Origin: an uncultured Clostridium sp.
Lineage (GTDB): Bacteria > Bacillota > Clostridia > Lachnospirales > Lachnospiraceae
DNA: 64,000 nucleotides
Direction: 5' to 3'
Assembly (NCBI GenBank): GCA_900538475.1
Contig: UPYT01000019.1
Coordinates: 1 to 64,000 of the forward strand
The translations under genes were made by a program, and so were the position numbers. The notes under the pieces were generated by a model. The model saw only the letters and a list, made by a program, of their open reading frames with translations. It did not search any database and had not been told where the DNA came from. Position 1 is the stretch's first letter; every line of letters begins with the position of its first letter. Positions 41,983 through 50,750 of the stretch are shown one piece after another.

Positions 41983-43662
41983 ATGCACAGACATACAAAA
42001 GCAGGCATGATCATGCTTCTTTCAGGAGCCATGATGCTTAACACAGTCACCTGTGCGTTTGCAGCAGGCAATACAGACGGCTCCCCTACCGTTCTTCTTC
42101 AGGGACCTGGAGCAGCTTCTCCCGCTCCGGAAACATCTGTTTCAGACAATTCCCCGGATGGCAGCCCCGTCATTCACGTCGGCCAGACTGAGCAGGATGA
42201 AACCTCTGCCGGGGGTCCAGGCGTTTCTTCTTCCGGCACCATAGAACAGGGAACCGGCTCTCCCGCTCCTTCTGGAGGCGGTGCTGCAGCACCGGGTGGC
42301 AATACCGCCATGCCCGAGGGTACCCAGACTCCTTCCGGTGAAACGGCACCTGGAGCAGGAACCGGAGAACTGACCGAGGAACAGGGCGCACAGCTGGAGG
42401 CCGAGCAGCAGGCGGCTCAGCAGGAAGCACAGCAGGAAAGCAACCCCCTGACTGTTCCTGACAGAGAGCCCCGGCTTCAGACAACAGCTCTTCTTCTGAG
42501 CCAGCAGAACTGGTCTGTTCCTTATGTCAACGATCAGGAGATTACCAGTGAGGGAACTGGCTTCAGCGCCATCTCCACCTTCCTGGAAAATATTCACGGA
42601 GATCTGCTTTACCGTACCTACTCTGCCGCCAATGGCTGGTCTGACTGGGCGCTCAATGGTCAGCAGACCTCTCATGCAGCCACTATGGTTCCGGTGGAAG
42701 CCATTCAGTACCGGTTCAAGGGTCCGGTTGCTGATAAGTATGATATTTACTACATGACCACATTAAGCGACGGCACTCAGACCGGCTGGGCCAAAAATGG
42801 ACAGACAGCAGGTACCATGGGCCGCGGTCTTCACCTGACCGGGTACCGTCTGGCATTCTTCGTTAAAGGAACTGCCGGAAACCTGAATACCTCCAATTCT
42901 CTGGCTGCTGCCACTGCAGACGGAATTCAGAATATTGACGGTGTGATGCGCTATATCCACGGTGCTGATGGCTCCAATTATACTGGCTGGGGCTGGCAGG
43001 AAAACAACCAGTATTACTTTAAGGATTCCTATCCAGTAACAGGCTGGCAGTACATAGACGGCTATAAATATTACTTCGGTGAGGACGGACGTTTGGTGAC
43101 TGATGTAGAAGCTCTCCTTCCGGCAGGAGGTCCCTATCTTCTGAAAATCAACAAGGAGATGAACTGCCTGACTGTTTACGCCCAAGACGGCGGCAACGGA
43201 TTTATCATTCCTGTTAAATCCTTCCTGACCTCCGTAGGCGATGATACACCTGTAGGAACCTTCAAAACTCCGGAGAAATACCGCTGGCGTCTGATGATTC
43301 ACGATCTGTATACCCAGTACGCAACCCGCCTTCATGCTGGAATGCCCATTCTGCTGCATTCTATTATCTATGACCGGCAGAATCCGTTCAGCGTATGGGC
43401 CAGCACCTACAACAATCTGGGCATTGCCCGTTCCGCCGGATGCATCCGGCTGGCAACCATTGATTCCAAGTGGATCTACGACAACTGTGCGATTGGAACA
43501 ACCGTAGTCGTTTACAACAGTCCGGATCCGGGACCCTTTGAGCGTCCTACCATCCTGTACGAGATCCCCTTCGAACAGACCTGGGATCCTACCGATCCCA
43601 ACCTGACCCAGGAGCAGATAGCAGCAGAAACCCAGCGGCTGATTGCACAGCTAGGGCAGTAA
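41983..43662 (+). CDS. L,D-transpeptidase with ChW-like and cell-wall-binding repeats
   Basis: A 559-aa exported enzyme that makes 3-3 peptidoglycan crosslinks or attaches proteins. Residues 1-29 are a signal peptide; 30-165 are a Pro/Gly/Gln-rich linker; about 166-310 carry ChW-like repeats (GWSDWALNGQQ, TGWAKNGQTAG); 320-375 carry wall-binding repeats (QYYFKDSYPVTGWQYIDGYK); about 380-510 are the YkuD catalytic domain with His in LLHSIIYD and Cys in RSAGCIRLAT. ATG at 41983 after AGGAGG. The only plus-strand gene within the polysaccharide locus. Confidence 0.93.
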   Translation: MHRHTKAGMIMLLSGAMMLNTVTCAFAAGNTDGSPTVLLQGPGAASPAPETSVSDNSPDGSPVIHVGQTEQDETSAGGPGVSSSGTIEQGTGSPAPSGGGAAAPGGNTAMPEGTQTPSGETAPGAGTGELTEEQGAQLEAEQQAAQQEAQQESNPLTVPDREPRLQTTALLLSQQNWSVPYVNDQEITSEGTGFSAISTFLENIHGDLLYRTYSAANGWSDWALNGQQTSHAATMVPVEAIQYRFKGPVADKYDIYYMTTLSDGTQTGWAKNGQTAGTMGRGLHLTGYRLAFFVKGTAGNLNTSNSLAAATADGIQNIDGVMRYIHGADGSNYTGWGWQENNQYYFKDSYPVTGWQYIDGYKYYFGEDGRLVTDVEALLPAGGPYLLKINKEMNCLTVYAQDGGNGFIIPVKSFLTSVGDDTPVGTFKTPEKYRWRLMIHDLYTQYATRLHAGMPILLHSIIYDRQNPFSVWASTYNNLGIARSAGCIRLATIDSKWIYDNCAIGTTVVVYNSPDPGPFERPTILYEIPFEQTWDPTDPNLTQEQIAAETQRLIAQLGQ

Positions 43663-43684
43663 TTAACAGAATTTATCCAAATTG

Positions 43685-43723
43685 AAAAAAGCCAAGCCGC
43701 TTGAATACGGCTTTGGCTTTTTT
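43685..43723 (+). terminator. Bidirectional terminator between L,D-transpeptidase and GT2 genes
   Basis: Arms AAAAAAGCCAAGCCG and CGGCTTTGGCTTTTTT around an 8-nt loop, with A and T tracts on both sides. It serves the plus-strand transpeptidase and the convergent minus-strand glycosyltransferase block. Confidence 0.9.
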
Positions 43724-43734
43724 CTTCTTAAAAA

Positions 43735-44619
43735 TCATATCTTTTTTAGGAGCGCCTCTGCTATCCTGACTGCCCGAATCTCCATCCGAATTCCCCAGAA
43801 CCAGCATTTCGCAACCCTGATTTTCCATACACCTGCTGACAGATAATTCTTCATATAATAGAGCACGCTTTTCTCCCGCAAACGCTGCCTCTCCAGCTCT
43901 CCCTGAAAGGATTTACTGATAGACACAGAATGCTCATGGCGGTAGTGACAGTTTAACAAAAGTACGCTTCGGTATCCGGCCTTCCGAAAACGCTGTGCCA
44001 GCACTGCTTCCTCCTGATAAAGGAAAATTCCCTCGTCATATCCGCCGCAATCCAGAAATTTCTTTCCGTCAACCATGAAAAGAGAGCCATGAACTGCATC
44101 GGTATACACAGCCTTTTTTCCCTGAAAGCGTCGATCCGGATATTCAAGAAAAGGCCGGAGCAAACGTCTGCTTACAGGTCCCATGGAAAACAGTTCTCCC
44201 CAGAAGCCTCTCAGCGGCCAGCCATTTTTCTGGGTTCCGTACTGGGCGTCCTCCATCCGGGCCGTCACCGCTGCCACATCTTTGTGAGTTTCAAAAATAC
44301 GAAGCATTTTCTTCAGACACTCCTCAGAAAACACCACATCCGGATTGGATATAAGAACATAATCAGCCTGGTTTTCTTCTGCTGCAAAACGAACTCCTGC
44401 ATTGTTTCCCTTTCCATAGCCTCCGTTTTCCTCCAGAAATACCAGCTGGATTTTTTCATGTTCACAGGCCAGCTGCTGAAGTTTCTGCCTGGAATCATCC
44501 TGAGAATGATTATCCACAAGGATTATATATTCTAAAACCTCATATCCACAAATACTGCGAACCAAAGTCTCGACGGTATCCGCGTCATTGTAATTTAAAA
44601 TTACTGCGTTGACCTTCAT
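43735..44619 (-). CDS. Glycosyltransferase family 2 protein
   Basis: A 294-aa GT2 enzyme of the rhamnosyltransferase-like group. It opens with VNAVILNYNDADTVETLV, has LVDNHSQDDSRQKL and GNNAGVRFAAEE, and the metal-site ISNPDVVFS. ATG at 44619, chosen because it overlaps the preceding stop by 4 bp. Last of three minus-strand genes starting at the promoter at 46688-46716. Confidence 0.87.
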   Translation of the reverse strand: MKVNAVILNYNDADTVETLVRSICGYEVLEYIILVDNHSQDDSRQKLQQLACEHEKIQLVFLEENGGYGKGNNAGVRFAAEENQADYVLISNPDVVFSEECLKKMLRIFETHKDVAAVTARMEDAQYGTQKNGWPLRGFWGELFSMGPVSRRLLRPFLEYPDRRFQGKKAVYTDAVHGSLFMVDGKKFLDCGGYDEGIFLYQEEAVLAQRFRKAGYRSVLLLNCHYRHEHSVSISKSFQGELERQRLREKSVLYYMKNYLSAGVWKIRVAKCWFWGIRMEIRAVRIAEALLKKI

Positions 44620-45587
44620 TTTTTCTCTGTCCTTTTCTCCCCTGCATGAGGCATTGTCACGCACATTGCCGCAGTCTGTACCCGGGAGCTTTTGAAAAAA
44701 CGATTTCTAACAATATTCTGACATCGTCCAGCCACAGACTGATAAGGAAGAGCCAGATAAGCCCGAAGAATCATTCTCTGCCGTCCGTCCAGCTTCTGCC
44801 AGAACATCTTTCCAAAGGCCCGGGCCTGCTCTATCATTTTCCGGTAATTTTCCTCTACCTCTTTCTGGCGGTTTATCCGCTCTCTGCAGTCCTTCAGACT
44901 TCCAGACGCCCTGGCTCCCAGTACATTATCCCCATGCTGACGATACTGAGAAAGAGACTCTGGCACAAAATCAATCACGCCAAAGCAGGATGCAGTCAAT
45001 GCTATCCACCAGTCATGCATAAAGCAGGCTGCCGGTTCCTTTTCCAGAAGCTTAAGCAACGCCCGGTTCATCATCAGGGCGCCTCCTGTTACCGGATTTT
45101 CCACCAGAATCTCTCCAAATGTACTTCTGGTCGGATTGATATGAGAATAGTGGAAAAAGCTGGGATCCAGTACATTCAGCTGGCTGTCTGTCACTTCCAT
45201 ATCGGAATGAACAAGAATCGGACAGGCCTCTCCCAGTCCCTTTTCCAGCCGCTTCATTCTTCGCAGAAGAGTTTTCACCTTATGATGGAACCACACATCA
45301 TCCTGATCACTCAGCATGACATAATCACTTTTTCCTTCCTTCGCTGCCAGAGACAGCAGCCAAAAAAAATTTCCAGCAGCGCCATTTTCTCCGGAATTCT
45401 CTCTGGAATGTAAAAAAACCTGCTTCGGATACCATTCACAATACTGCTCCAAAAGCTCCCTTGTACCATCATCCGAGCCGTCGTCAGACACCCAGATCCG
45501 CACAGGAACCGTCTGGGCCAAAATGGAGTCCAGCTGCTGCTCCAAATACTTTTTTCCCTGCCAGGCTGCCATTAATACTGTAATCAT
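44616..45587 (-). CDS. Glycosyltransferase family 2 protein (RfbF/RgpB-like)
   Basis: A 323-aa GT2 enzyme: ITVLMAAWQGKKYLEQQLDS, IWVSDDGSDDGTRELL and MLSDQDDVWFHHKVK (DxD region), then VENPVTGGALMMNRALL and CFMHDWWIAL, a pattern seen in rhamnosyltransferases such as RgpB. ATG at 45587 with GGAGG. It is translationally coupled to the next GT2 gene. Confidence 0.87.
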   Translation of the reverse strand: MITVLMAAWQGKKYLEQQLDSILAQTVPVRIWVSDDGSDDGTRELLEQYCEWYPKQVFLHSRENSGENGAAGNFFWLLSLAAKEGKSDYVMLSDQDDVWFHHKVKTLLRRMKRLEKGLGEACPILVHSDMEVTDSQLNVLDPSFFHYSHINPTRSTFGEILVENPVTGGALMMNRALLKLLEKEPAACFMHDWWIALTASCFGVIDFVPESLSQYRQHGDNVLGARASGSLKDCRERINRQKEVEENYRKMIEQARAFGKMFWQKLDGRQRMILRAYLALPYQSVAGRCQNIVRNRFFKSSRVQTAAMCVTMPHAGEKRTEKK

Positions 45588-45606
45588 TTTTTCTCCTCCA
45601 AGCGTA

Positions 45607-46605
45607 TTATTTTCTGTCCTTCTTTCTATTCTCTACAAAACGCATTCCCATGCTCCGGCTGATCGCAAACCTGGCCGGCGGGCACAGCACCGTCAAATAA
45701 TCCAGCCCATGATATGCCAGCATATACAGTCGTTTTCCTTTTTCCTTTGGAGTTTTGGCCCATTCTGTCTGAGCCAGATACCGTTCATAGGCCTTTCGGT
45801 AATGGTTCAGATTTCCTGCAATCCACGGCCTTTCATCCCCCATATAATGGATGATAAAGGGATGATGCTTTGCCTCCCGAAATTCAGCCCAGGTAACTGC
45901 CCGATAGGAAGGAGATACCCGAAGCAGACTCCGATAGAAAAAATACCGATAATTAGTAAAAAAGTTATATCTGGGAGGAAGCGGCAGAATTCTTCCCTTT
46001 AAAGTCCCATTGATCACATCCTGATCGCTGGCAAACAGCTTTCCTCCCTTTTCCTTCCAGAATTCCAGAAGTTTTTCCTGAATGTTCTCTTCCCGCCATT
46101 TCTTCAAATTCACCAGAAGCACACCGGAATTAAAATACCCGTCCTCCGGCCCCAGGCCAATCGATTCCTTTACTTCTTTATAAATTGTAGGCTCCATAAC
46201 AGCGCCTGCGATCCTGTCTCCAAGACGTACATTCCACAAATGCTTTAAGGACTGAGCCACCACGGTATCACAGTCCAGATACAACACTCGATCCAGATCC
46301 TTTGGCAGCGCTTCTGCCATAAAAAGGCGCAGCATAATGCTGATATCATAGCCGCCCGTATCCACTGGGTGATCAAAACGGCCTTCCAACGCCTCTATTT
46401 CCACAAAAATCAATTTCCGCTCATATCTGTCTGCCAGCCTCTGCAGGCGGGCCTGGTTCTCCCTGGAAATTCCCATGCTTAAAATATGAACTCGAATTTC
46501 CTCCATATCCTGATTTCTGTCCAGCAACGAACAGAGAGATACCCCTAAATGTCTGGCGTAACCGTCATTTGAAGCATAAACTACTTCCAGAGCATTCTGT
46601 TTCAT
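45607..46605 (-). CDS. Glycosyltransferase family 8 protein
   Basis: A 332-aa retaining glycosyltransferase of GT8 (LgtC/WaaJ-like), usually transferring galactose or glucose. Signatures: VVYASNDGYARHLGVSL, RVLYLDCDTVVAQSL (DxD), YFNSGVLLVNLKKWRE and DQDVINGTLKGRILPLPPRY, with HYMGDERPW near the C-terminus. The start is ATG at 46605 or a TTG at 46614 with GGGAG 4 nt upstream. First gene of the three-gene block. Confidence 0.87.
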   Translation of the reverse strand: MKQNALEVVYASNDGYARHLGVSLCSLLDRNQDMEEIRVHILSMGISRENQARLQRLADRYERKLIFVEIEALEGRFDHPVDTGGYDISIMLRLFMAEALPKDLDRVLYLDCDTVVAQSLKHLWNVRLGDRIAGAVMEPTIYKEVKESIGLGPEDGYFNSGVLLVNLKKWREENIQEKLLEFWKEKGGKLFASDQDVINGTLKGRILPLPPRYNFFTNYRYFFYRSLLRVSPSYRAVTWAEFREAKHHPFIIHYMGDERPWIAGNLNHYRKAYERYLAQTEWAKTPKEKGKRLYMLAYHGLDYLTVLCPPARFAISRSMGMRFVENRKKDRK

Positions 46606-46687
46606 CAATCTCAATCATCTCCCGCACTTTGAATCTATGCAGCAGCATGTCTCCCTCTTCTGCTGCATTCTCATTATGAATACTTAC

Positions 46688-46716
46688 AATATACTATAAT
46701 CCCTGGGAAATGTAAA
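46688..46716 (-). promoter_or_regulatory. Sigma-A promoter of the GT8-GT2-GT2 block
   Basis: TTTACA (46716-46711), 17-bp spacer and TATATT (46693-46688) on the minus strand. The transcript would start near 46681, about 75 nt before the GT8 start. Confidence 0.65.
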
Positions 46717-46746
46717 CGCATCCCCCGGGCACACTTGATTTGAAGT

Positions 46747-46817
46747 AACAGCCATACGAAGATTCAGACAGAAAAAACGTTGAAAGCTTGTTTTCATAAG
46801 ATTTTTCCTGTCTCTCA
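46747..46817. mobile_element. Diverged relic of the IS66-type MITE
   Basis: GTAACAGCC near 46747 is followed by a hairpin AGACAGAAAAA paired with TTTTTCCTGTCT, with the same loop layout as the large hairpin of the MITE (a GCTTG-type loop core). Similarity is partial, so it may be an old left half. It lies just downstream of the MmcQ gene and could act as a terminator there. Confidence 0.4.
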
Positions 46818-46832
46818 TTTCTGGTAATGCTT

Positions 46833-47183
46833 TTATTCAATCAAATCATAACTTATATCCAAAAAATCTAAAACTTTTTCCTCACTCACAGTTCCATCCA
46901 ACAGCATTGTAATCCAGTGCCTTTTATTCATATGATATCCCGGTAAAAATCCACAGATCTGTGTCAGCAGACCGACCATGTCAGGATTACATTTTACATC
47001 TATGATGTCTACTTTTGTATCTCCTTCTAATCCCAGCCTGGCTCTCTCAACCTCCATCAGCACCCCATACCATTTTCCATTCTTATGCCGAAGCACTGCA
47101 CTTTTGGGAGAATCCTTCCAAAGGTATTCTGGCACTGTACCATATCGCTTTTTTACATATTCATAAATATCTTCCCTTTTCAA
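46833..47183 (-). CDS. MmcQ/YjbR family protein
   Basis: A 116-aa protein of the MmcQ/YjbR (DUF419) family with a CyaY-like fold: EYVKKRYGTVPEYLWKDSP, AVLRHKNGKWYGVLMEV, DIIDVKCNP and HWITMLLDGTV are family motifs. Nucleic-acid binding is proposed for the family but the role is uncertain. The start is taken as TTG at 47183 (MKREDIYEYV) with GGGGAG 8 nt upstream; a GTG at 47192 sits too close to that site. The dyad array at 47361-47792 lies upstream. Confidence 0.82.
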   Translation of the reverse strand: MKREDIYEYVKKRYGTVPEYLWKDSPKSAVLRHKNGKWYGVLMEVERARLGLEGDTKVDIIDVKCNPDMVGLLTQICGFLPGYHMNKRHWITMLLDGTVSEEKVLDFLDISYDLIE

Positions 47184-47360
47184 GTATTTCACTCCCCGGC
47201 TTTTCTATTTGAACATTCTGACAATGATGCATTTCTTGTCAGTAACAGGCAGGATATATGTCCTGCCTGCTTTCATATTATAACACTGTTCCTTTTCCCC
47301 TACAATCTAATCTGCGTTCTGTCTTTTGTACCTTTTGTATTCCGCATTTATTTCAACTCC

Positions 47361-47792
47361 TGCAAAACCTTGGCTGCAGTTGTGCAGGTTCCGTCTTCTC
47401 CCACCTTAAATGCAAAATCTCAACCTCAGATTGTGCAGGTTCCTCCTTTTTCCTCCTTAAATGCACAATTTCAACCCCAGATTGTGCAGAATTCGGCTTT
47501 TCCCTCCTTAAATGCACAATTTCAACCCCAGATTGTGCAGAATTCGGCTTTTCCCTCCTTAAATGCACAATTTCAACCCCGGATTGTGCAGAATTCGGCT
47601 TTTCCCTCCTTAAATGCACAATTTCAACCTCGGATTGTGCAGAATTCGACTTTTCCCTCCTTAAATGCACAATTTCAACCCCAGATTGTGCAGAATTCGG
47701 CTTTTCCCTCCTTAAATGCACAATTTCAACCGGATTGTGCAGGATTCGCTCTTTCCGGCTCTAAATGCATAATCAGTCCCTGGAATTATGCA
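47361..47792. repeat. 51-bp tandem array with nine inverted-repeat dyads
   Basis: TTGTGCAG recurs at 47380, 47431, 47482, 47533, 47584, 47635, 47686 and 47735, that is every 51 bp except a final 49. Each unit holds a dyad TGCACAAT...ATTGTGCA with a 9-11 nt centre. The outermost units keep pairing with changed bases on both arms: TGCATAAT/ATTATGCA at 47766-47792, and terminal C-G instead of T-A in the first. Because 51 is a multiple of three, open frames appear on both strands, but they have no ribosome site or family similarity. Between 47184 and 47360 nothing is recognisable. Confidence 0.9.
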
Positions 47793-47896
47793 AAGCAGAA
47801 AATGTTCCTCGGCATTTCCTCTCGCCAGAGCGCAGCTCTTGTCATTAGCCATTTTCCTCAGGCACACGCGCCTCATCCTTGCGAAGTGTTTTTGCT

Positions 47897-48055
47897 TTAC
47901 AAAAGAAGCTTGTCCTTTAAAACAAACAAGAAAGAAGCTCGCTCACAAGCTTCTTCGCCTGCGGCGGGTCGTCTCATCAGCCCAATTCTCTTCCAACCCA
48001 TGGCGATCCTCGCGGAGCGTTTTTATGTCATAGGACGCACTGTCCTATGACATAA
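47897..48055 (-). repeat. Dispersed hairpin/micro-ORF repeat, copy 2
   Basis: This is the full copy of the repeat at 1-105. On the minus strand it comprises a 14-bp perfect hairpin TTATGTCATAGGAC/GTCCTATGACATAA, a GAGG ribosome-like site, ATG at 48001 and a 34-codon frame ending at 47897 (starts MGWKRIGLMRRPAAGEEAC). The peptide start resembles that of copy 1 (KRI....RPAAG). Whether it is translated is unknown. Confidence 0.6.
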
Positions 48056-48106
48056 GAAAAAACGGCGAAGCCTGTCCTATACCAAGACATATTCCGCCGT
48101 TTTTTC
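48056..48106. terminator. Bidirectional hairpin terminator downstream of glnN
   Basis: Arms AAAAAACGGCG and CGCCGTTTTTT with a central loop. It lies beyond MITE copy 4 relative to glnN and could end the glnN transcript as well as any plus-strand transcript from the repeat region. Confidence 0.75.
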
Positions 48107-48275
48107 ATTAGATTGTAACTGTTCAGGACGAGGCATCTTGTCATCCGGCAAAGTCGAACAAGAAGCATCGGAAATTCCTCCGATGTGAGATTTGGCTGGA
48201 CAATCCGCTTACAAGCAAGCTTGATACAGATTTTTCCGCCATATCTACTGCCGCCCTGAATAGTTGTATTAGATT
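48107..48275. mobile_element. IS66-type MITE, copy 4, with 8-bp target duplications
   Basis: The element spans 48115-48267 (153 bp), starting GTAACTGTTCAGGACG and ending CGCCCTGAATAGTTGT. It is flanked by perfect direct repeats ATTAGATT (48107-48114 and 48268-48275). The internal hairpins are present but the large one has decayed relative to copies 1 and 2. It is inserted between the glnN stop codon and its terminator. Confidence 0.85.
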
Positions 48276-48310
48276 ATTCTATTTTCCTCTATGTTTCCTC
48301 TGATTTACAG

Positions 48311-50425
48311 TTATACCTCAAAAATCAAATCTCCATAGCTGGGGAAAGGCCACAGATCCTTGTCCACGATCATTTCCAGACGATCTGCCGGAGCGCGAAG
48401 TGCATCCATTGCCGGAACTACCTTCTCATGGTATGCATGAGCCTGCTCTGCACTTTCCAGTCTGGAGCAATTCTCCAGGGCCTCTTCCAGAGAAGCCAGC
48501 GCAACCTTCATATCAGACAGCAGGGCAGAGGTTTCCACCAGAAGCTCTGTCTGAACACTGACATCAGCCTCCGGACAGGCATTTTTCACCGCCCCCAGAG
48601 AACCAGCCAGCTGCGTCGTATATTTTATCACAGCCGGAATAATCTGCTTGCTGGCCATATCAATCATGGTTTTTGCCTCAATATTAATTACCTTGGAGTA
48701 ATTCTCATACTCAATCTCCGCACGGGATTCCAGCTCCGCTCTGGTAAACACACCAAACTGCTCATACAGTTTGACTGACTTCTCTGTTGTAATAGAAGGA
48801 ATTGCATCTACCATAGAAACAATATTGGGAAGACCTCGTTTTTCTGCCTCAGCCACCCACGCGTCTGAATAGCCGTTGCCATTGAAAATAATTCTTCTGT
48901 GCTCCTTCAGAAGCTTCTTGATCATGTCATGAACTGCTTCAGAAAAATCCTCAGCATTTTCCAGCTCGTCGGCTGCTTCCTGGAATGCCTCTGCCACAAT
49001 GGTATTCAGAACCACATTGGCTGGCGCAACAGAATCAGAAGCTCCCACCATGCGGAATTCAAACTTATTGCCTGTAAAAGCAAAGGGTGAAGTACGATTT
49101 CTGTCTGTAGCATCCAGATCCAAATCCGGCAGAGTTGCCACGCCGGTCCTTAAAGTCCCACCCTGCTTGGAATGAGTCGCCTCACCAGTGCTGCACAGCT
49201 GGTCAATCACGTCCTCCAGCTGATCTCCCAAAAATACAGAAATAATCGCCGGCGGTGCTTCATTCGCCCCCAGGCGGTGATCATTTCCTACATCTGCCGC
49301 AGACTCACGAAGCAGATCTGCATGAACATCCACAGCCTTTAAAATACAGGCCAGAACCAGCAGAAACTGGATATTTTCATGAGGAGTATCGCCAGGACTT
49401 AACAGATTAATGCCGTCATCGCTGATCAGAGACCAGTTGTTATGCTTTCCGGAGCCATTCACTCCAGCAAAGGGTTTCTCATGAAGAAGACAGGTCATTC
49501 CATGACGTCCCGCAACCTTTTTCATCGCCTCCATAGTCATCTGATTGTGATCCACAGCCAGATTTGCCTGCTCATAAATAGGTGCCAGCTCGTGCTGGGC
49601 CGGTGCTGCCTCATTGTGCTGTGTCTTGGCTGTCACGCCCAGCTTCCACAGTTCTATATTCAGATCTCTCATATAGGCGCCGATCCGTTCCCGGATAGCT
49701 CCGAAATAATGATCATCCAGCTCCTGTCCCTTGGGAGGCATGGCTCCAAACAGGGTTCTTCCTGCATAAATCAGATCCTTTCTCTGGAGATACTTGTCCC
49801 GGTCTACCATAAAATATTCCTGCTCTGATCCTACAGAAGGAACAACCCGCTTGGCTGTAGTATTCCCAAACAGACGAAGAATCCGCAGAGCCTGCTTGTC
49901 AATAGCCTGCATGGAACGCAAAAGCGGTGTTTTCTGATCCAACGCCTCGCCCCGGTAGGAACAGAACGCGGTCGGAATACAGAGTGTCACTCCACAGGCA
50001 TCCTCTCTCAAAAATGCCGGAGAAGTGCAGTCCCAGGCAGTATATCCTCTTGCCTCAAAGGTTGCCCGCAGTCCGCCAGAGGGGAATGAAGATGCATCCG
50101 GCTCACCCTTGATCAGTTCCTTGGCAGAAAACTCCATAATGACCTTTCCCGCAGCATCTGGTACAGAAATAAATGAGTCGTGCTTCTCAGCCGTAACACC
50201 TGTCAACGGCTGAAACCAGTGGGTATAATGAGTAGCGCCTCTCTCCATCGCCCATTCCTTCATTGCATGAGCCACTACACCTGCAATGGACGGATCCAGC
50301 TCTGCCCCGTCCTCCATGGTTTTCTTCATTTTTTTAAATACATCCTTTGGCAGACGCTGCCTCATAACAGATTCATTAAATACGTTTTTTCCGAAAATCT
50401 CTGCAGCATTCAATACTTCGCTCAT
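48311..50425 (-). CDS. glnN: Glutamine synthetase type III
   Basis: A 704-aa GSIII enzyme condensing glutamate and ammonia. The GSIII N-terminus ([20 protein letters not shown]), the [11 protein letters not shown] motif, the nucleotide and metal segments [29 protein letters not shown] and [15 protein letters not shown], and the long C-terminal domain unique to type III are all present. ATG at 50425 with GGAGAGG. Main ammonium-assimilation route in many gut clostridia and Bacteroidetes. No promoter could be fixed upstream, where a MITE half-copy lies. Confidence 0.95.
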   Translation of the reverse strand: MSEVLNAAEIFGKNVFNESVMRQRLPKDVFKKMKKTMEDGAELDPSIAGVVAHAMKEWAMERGATHYTHWFQPLTGVTAEKHDSFISVPDAAGKVIMEFSAKELIKGEPDASSFPSGGLRATFEARGYTAWDCTSPAFLREDACGVTLCIPTAFCSYRGEALDQKTPLLRSMQAIDKQALRILRLFGNTTAKRVVPSVGSEQEYFMVDRDKYLQRKDLIYAGRTLFGAMPPKGQELDDHYFGAIRERIGAYMRDLNIELWKLGVTAKTQHNEAAPAQHELAPIYEQANLAVDHNQMTMEAMKKVAGRHGMTCLLHEKPFAGVNGSGKHNNWSLISDDGINLLSPGDTPHENIQFLLVLACILKAVDVHADLLRESAADVGNDHRLGANEAPPAIISVFLGDQLEDVIDQLCSTGEATHSKQGGTLRTGVATLPDLDLDATDRNRTSPFAFTGNKFEFRMVGASDSVAPANVVLNTIVAEAFQEAADELENAEDFSEAVHDMIKKLLKEHRRIIFNGNGYSDAWVAEAEKRGLPNIVSMVDAIPSITTEKSVKLYEQFGVFTRAELESRAEIEYENYSKVINIEAKTMIDMASKQIIPAVIKYTTQLAGSLGAVKNACPEADVSVQTELLVETSALLSDMKVALASLEEALENCSRLESAEQAHAYHEKVVPAMDALRAPADRLEMIVDKDLWPFPSYGDLIFEV

Positions 50426-50554
50426 AAATTTTTCTTCCTCTCCTCTGACTGAATTTTCCCTTTTTTGAATCCCTCTCCGCGCGTCTGTATCAGATGCTCT
50501 GTTCCCGCGCCTTTGTATTTTTGGTGCTTTCTTACTGTGATTTCTCGTCTTTTA

Positions 50555-50608
50555 GTAACTGTTCAGGACGGTCATCTTCTTGTCTGGCAAAGCCGTTCAA
50601 GAAGCATC
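50555..50608. mobile_element. MITE half-copy upstream of glnN
   Basis: GTAACTGTTCAGGACGG at 50555 is followed by CATCTTCTTGTCTGGC and the start of the next hairpin, matching one end of the IS66-type MITE, then similarity stops. It lies between the fba terminator and the glnN start. Confidence 0.75.
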
Positions 50609-50642
50609 CTGCGTTTAACAGCTTCCGAGTATCTAAAACCTG

Positions 50643-50681
50643 AAAAACGATGGTGCTTCTCCTGCCGAAAAAACACCATCG
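50643..50681 (-). terminator. Terminator of fba
   Basis: CGATGGTG/CACCATCG stem followed by TTTTTCAGG on the minus strand, 70 bp after the fba stop codon. Confidence 0.8.
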
Positions 50682-50750
50682 CTCCGTATGAAAATTCATT
50701 CGTAACCATTCAAAGCGGCATACCGCCCTGTATGCTACGTCCGTTCAGGC

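Noticed and set aside
43735-46605. Part of a prophage or integrative element boundary near the polysaccharide locus
   Set aside because: No integrase, phage genes, tRNA or attachment repeats were found; the locus looks like ordinary variable surface-glycan DNA.
47361-47792. CRISPR array
   Set aside because: The whole 51-bp unit repeats; there are no unique spacers and no cas genes.
47085-48050. 321-codon plus-strand open frame (and a 122-codon minus-strand one) across the 51-bp repeats
   Set aside because: The period is a multiple of three, so any stop-free unit opens long frames on both strands. There is no ribosome site, the ends run into unrelated repeats, and the dyads explain the sequence better.
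50700-50730. GTAACCATTCAAAGCGGC near 50702 as a second end of the MITE fragment
   Set aside because: It is in the same orientation as the first end rather than inverted, and similarity is confined to scattered bases; likely chance.
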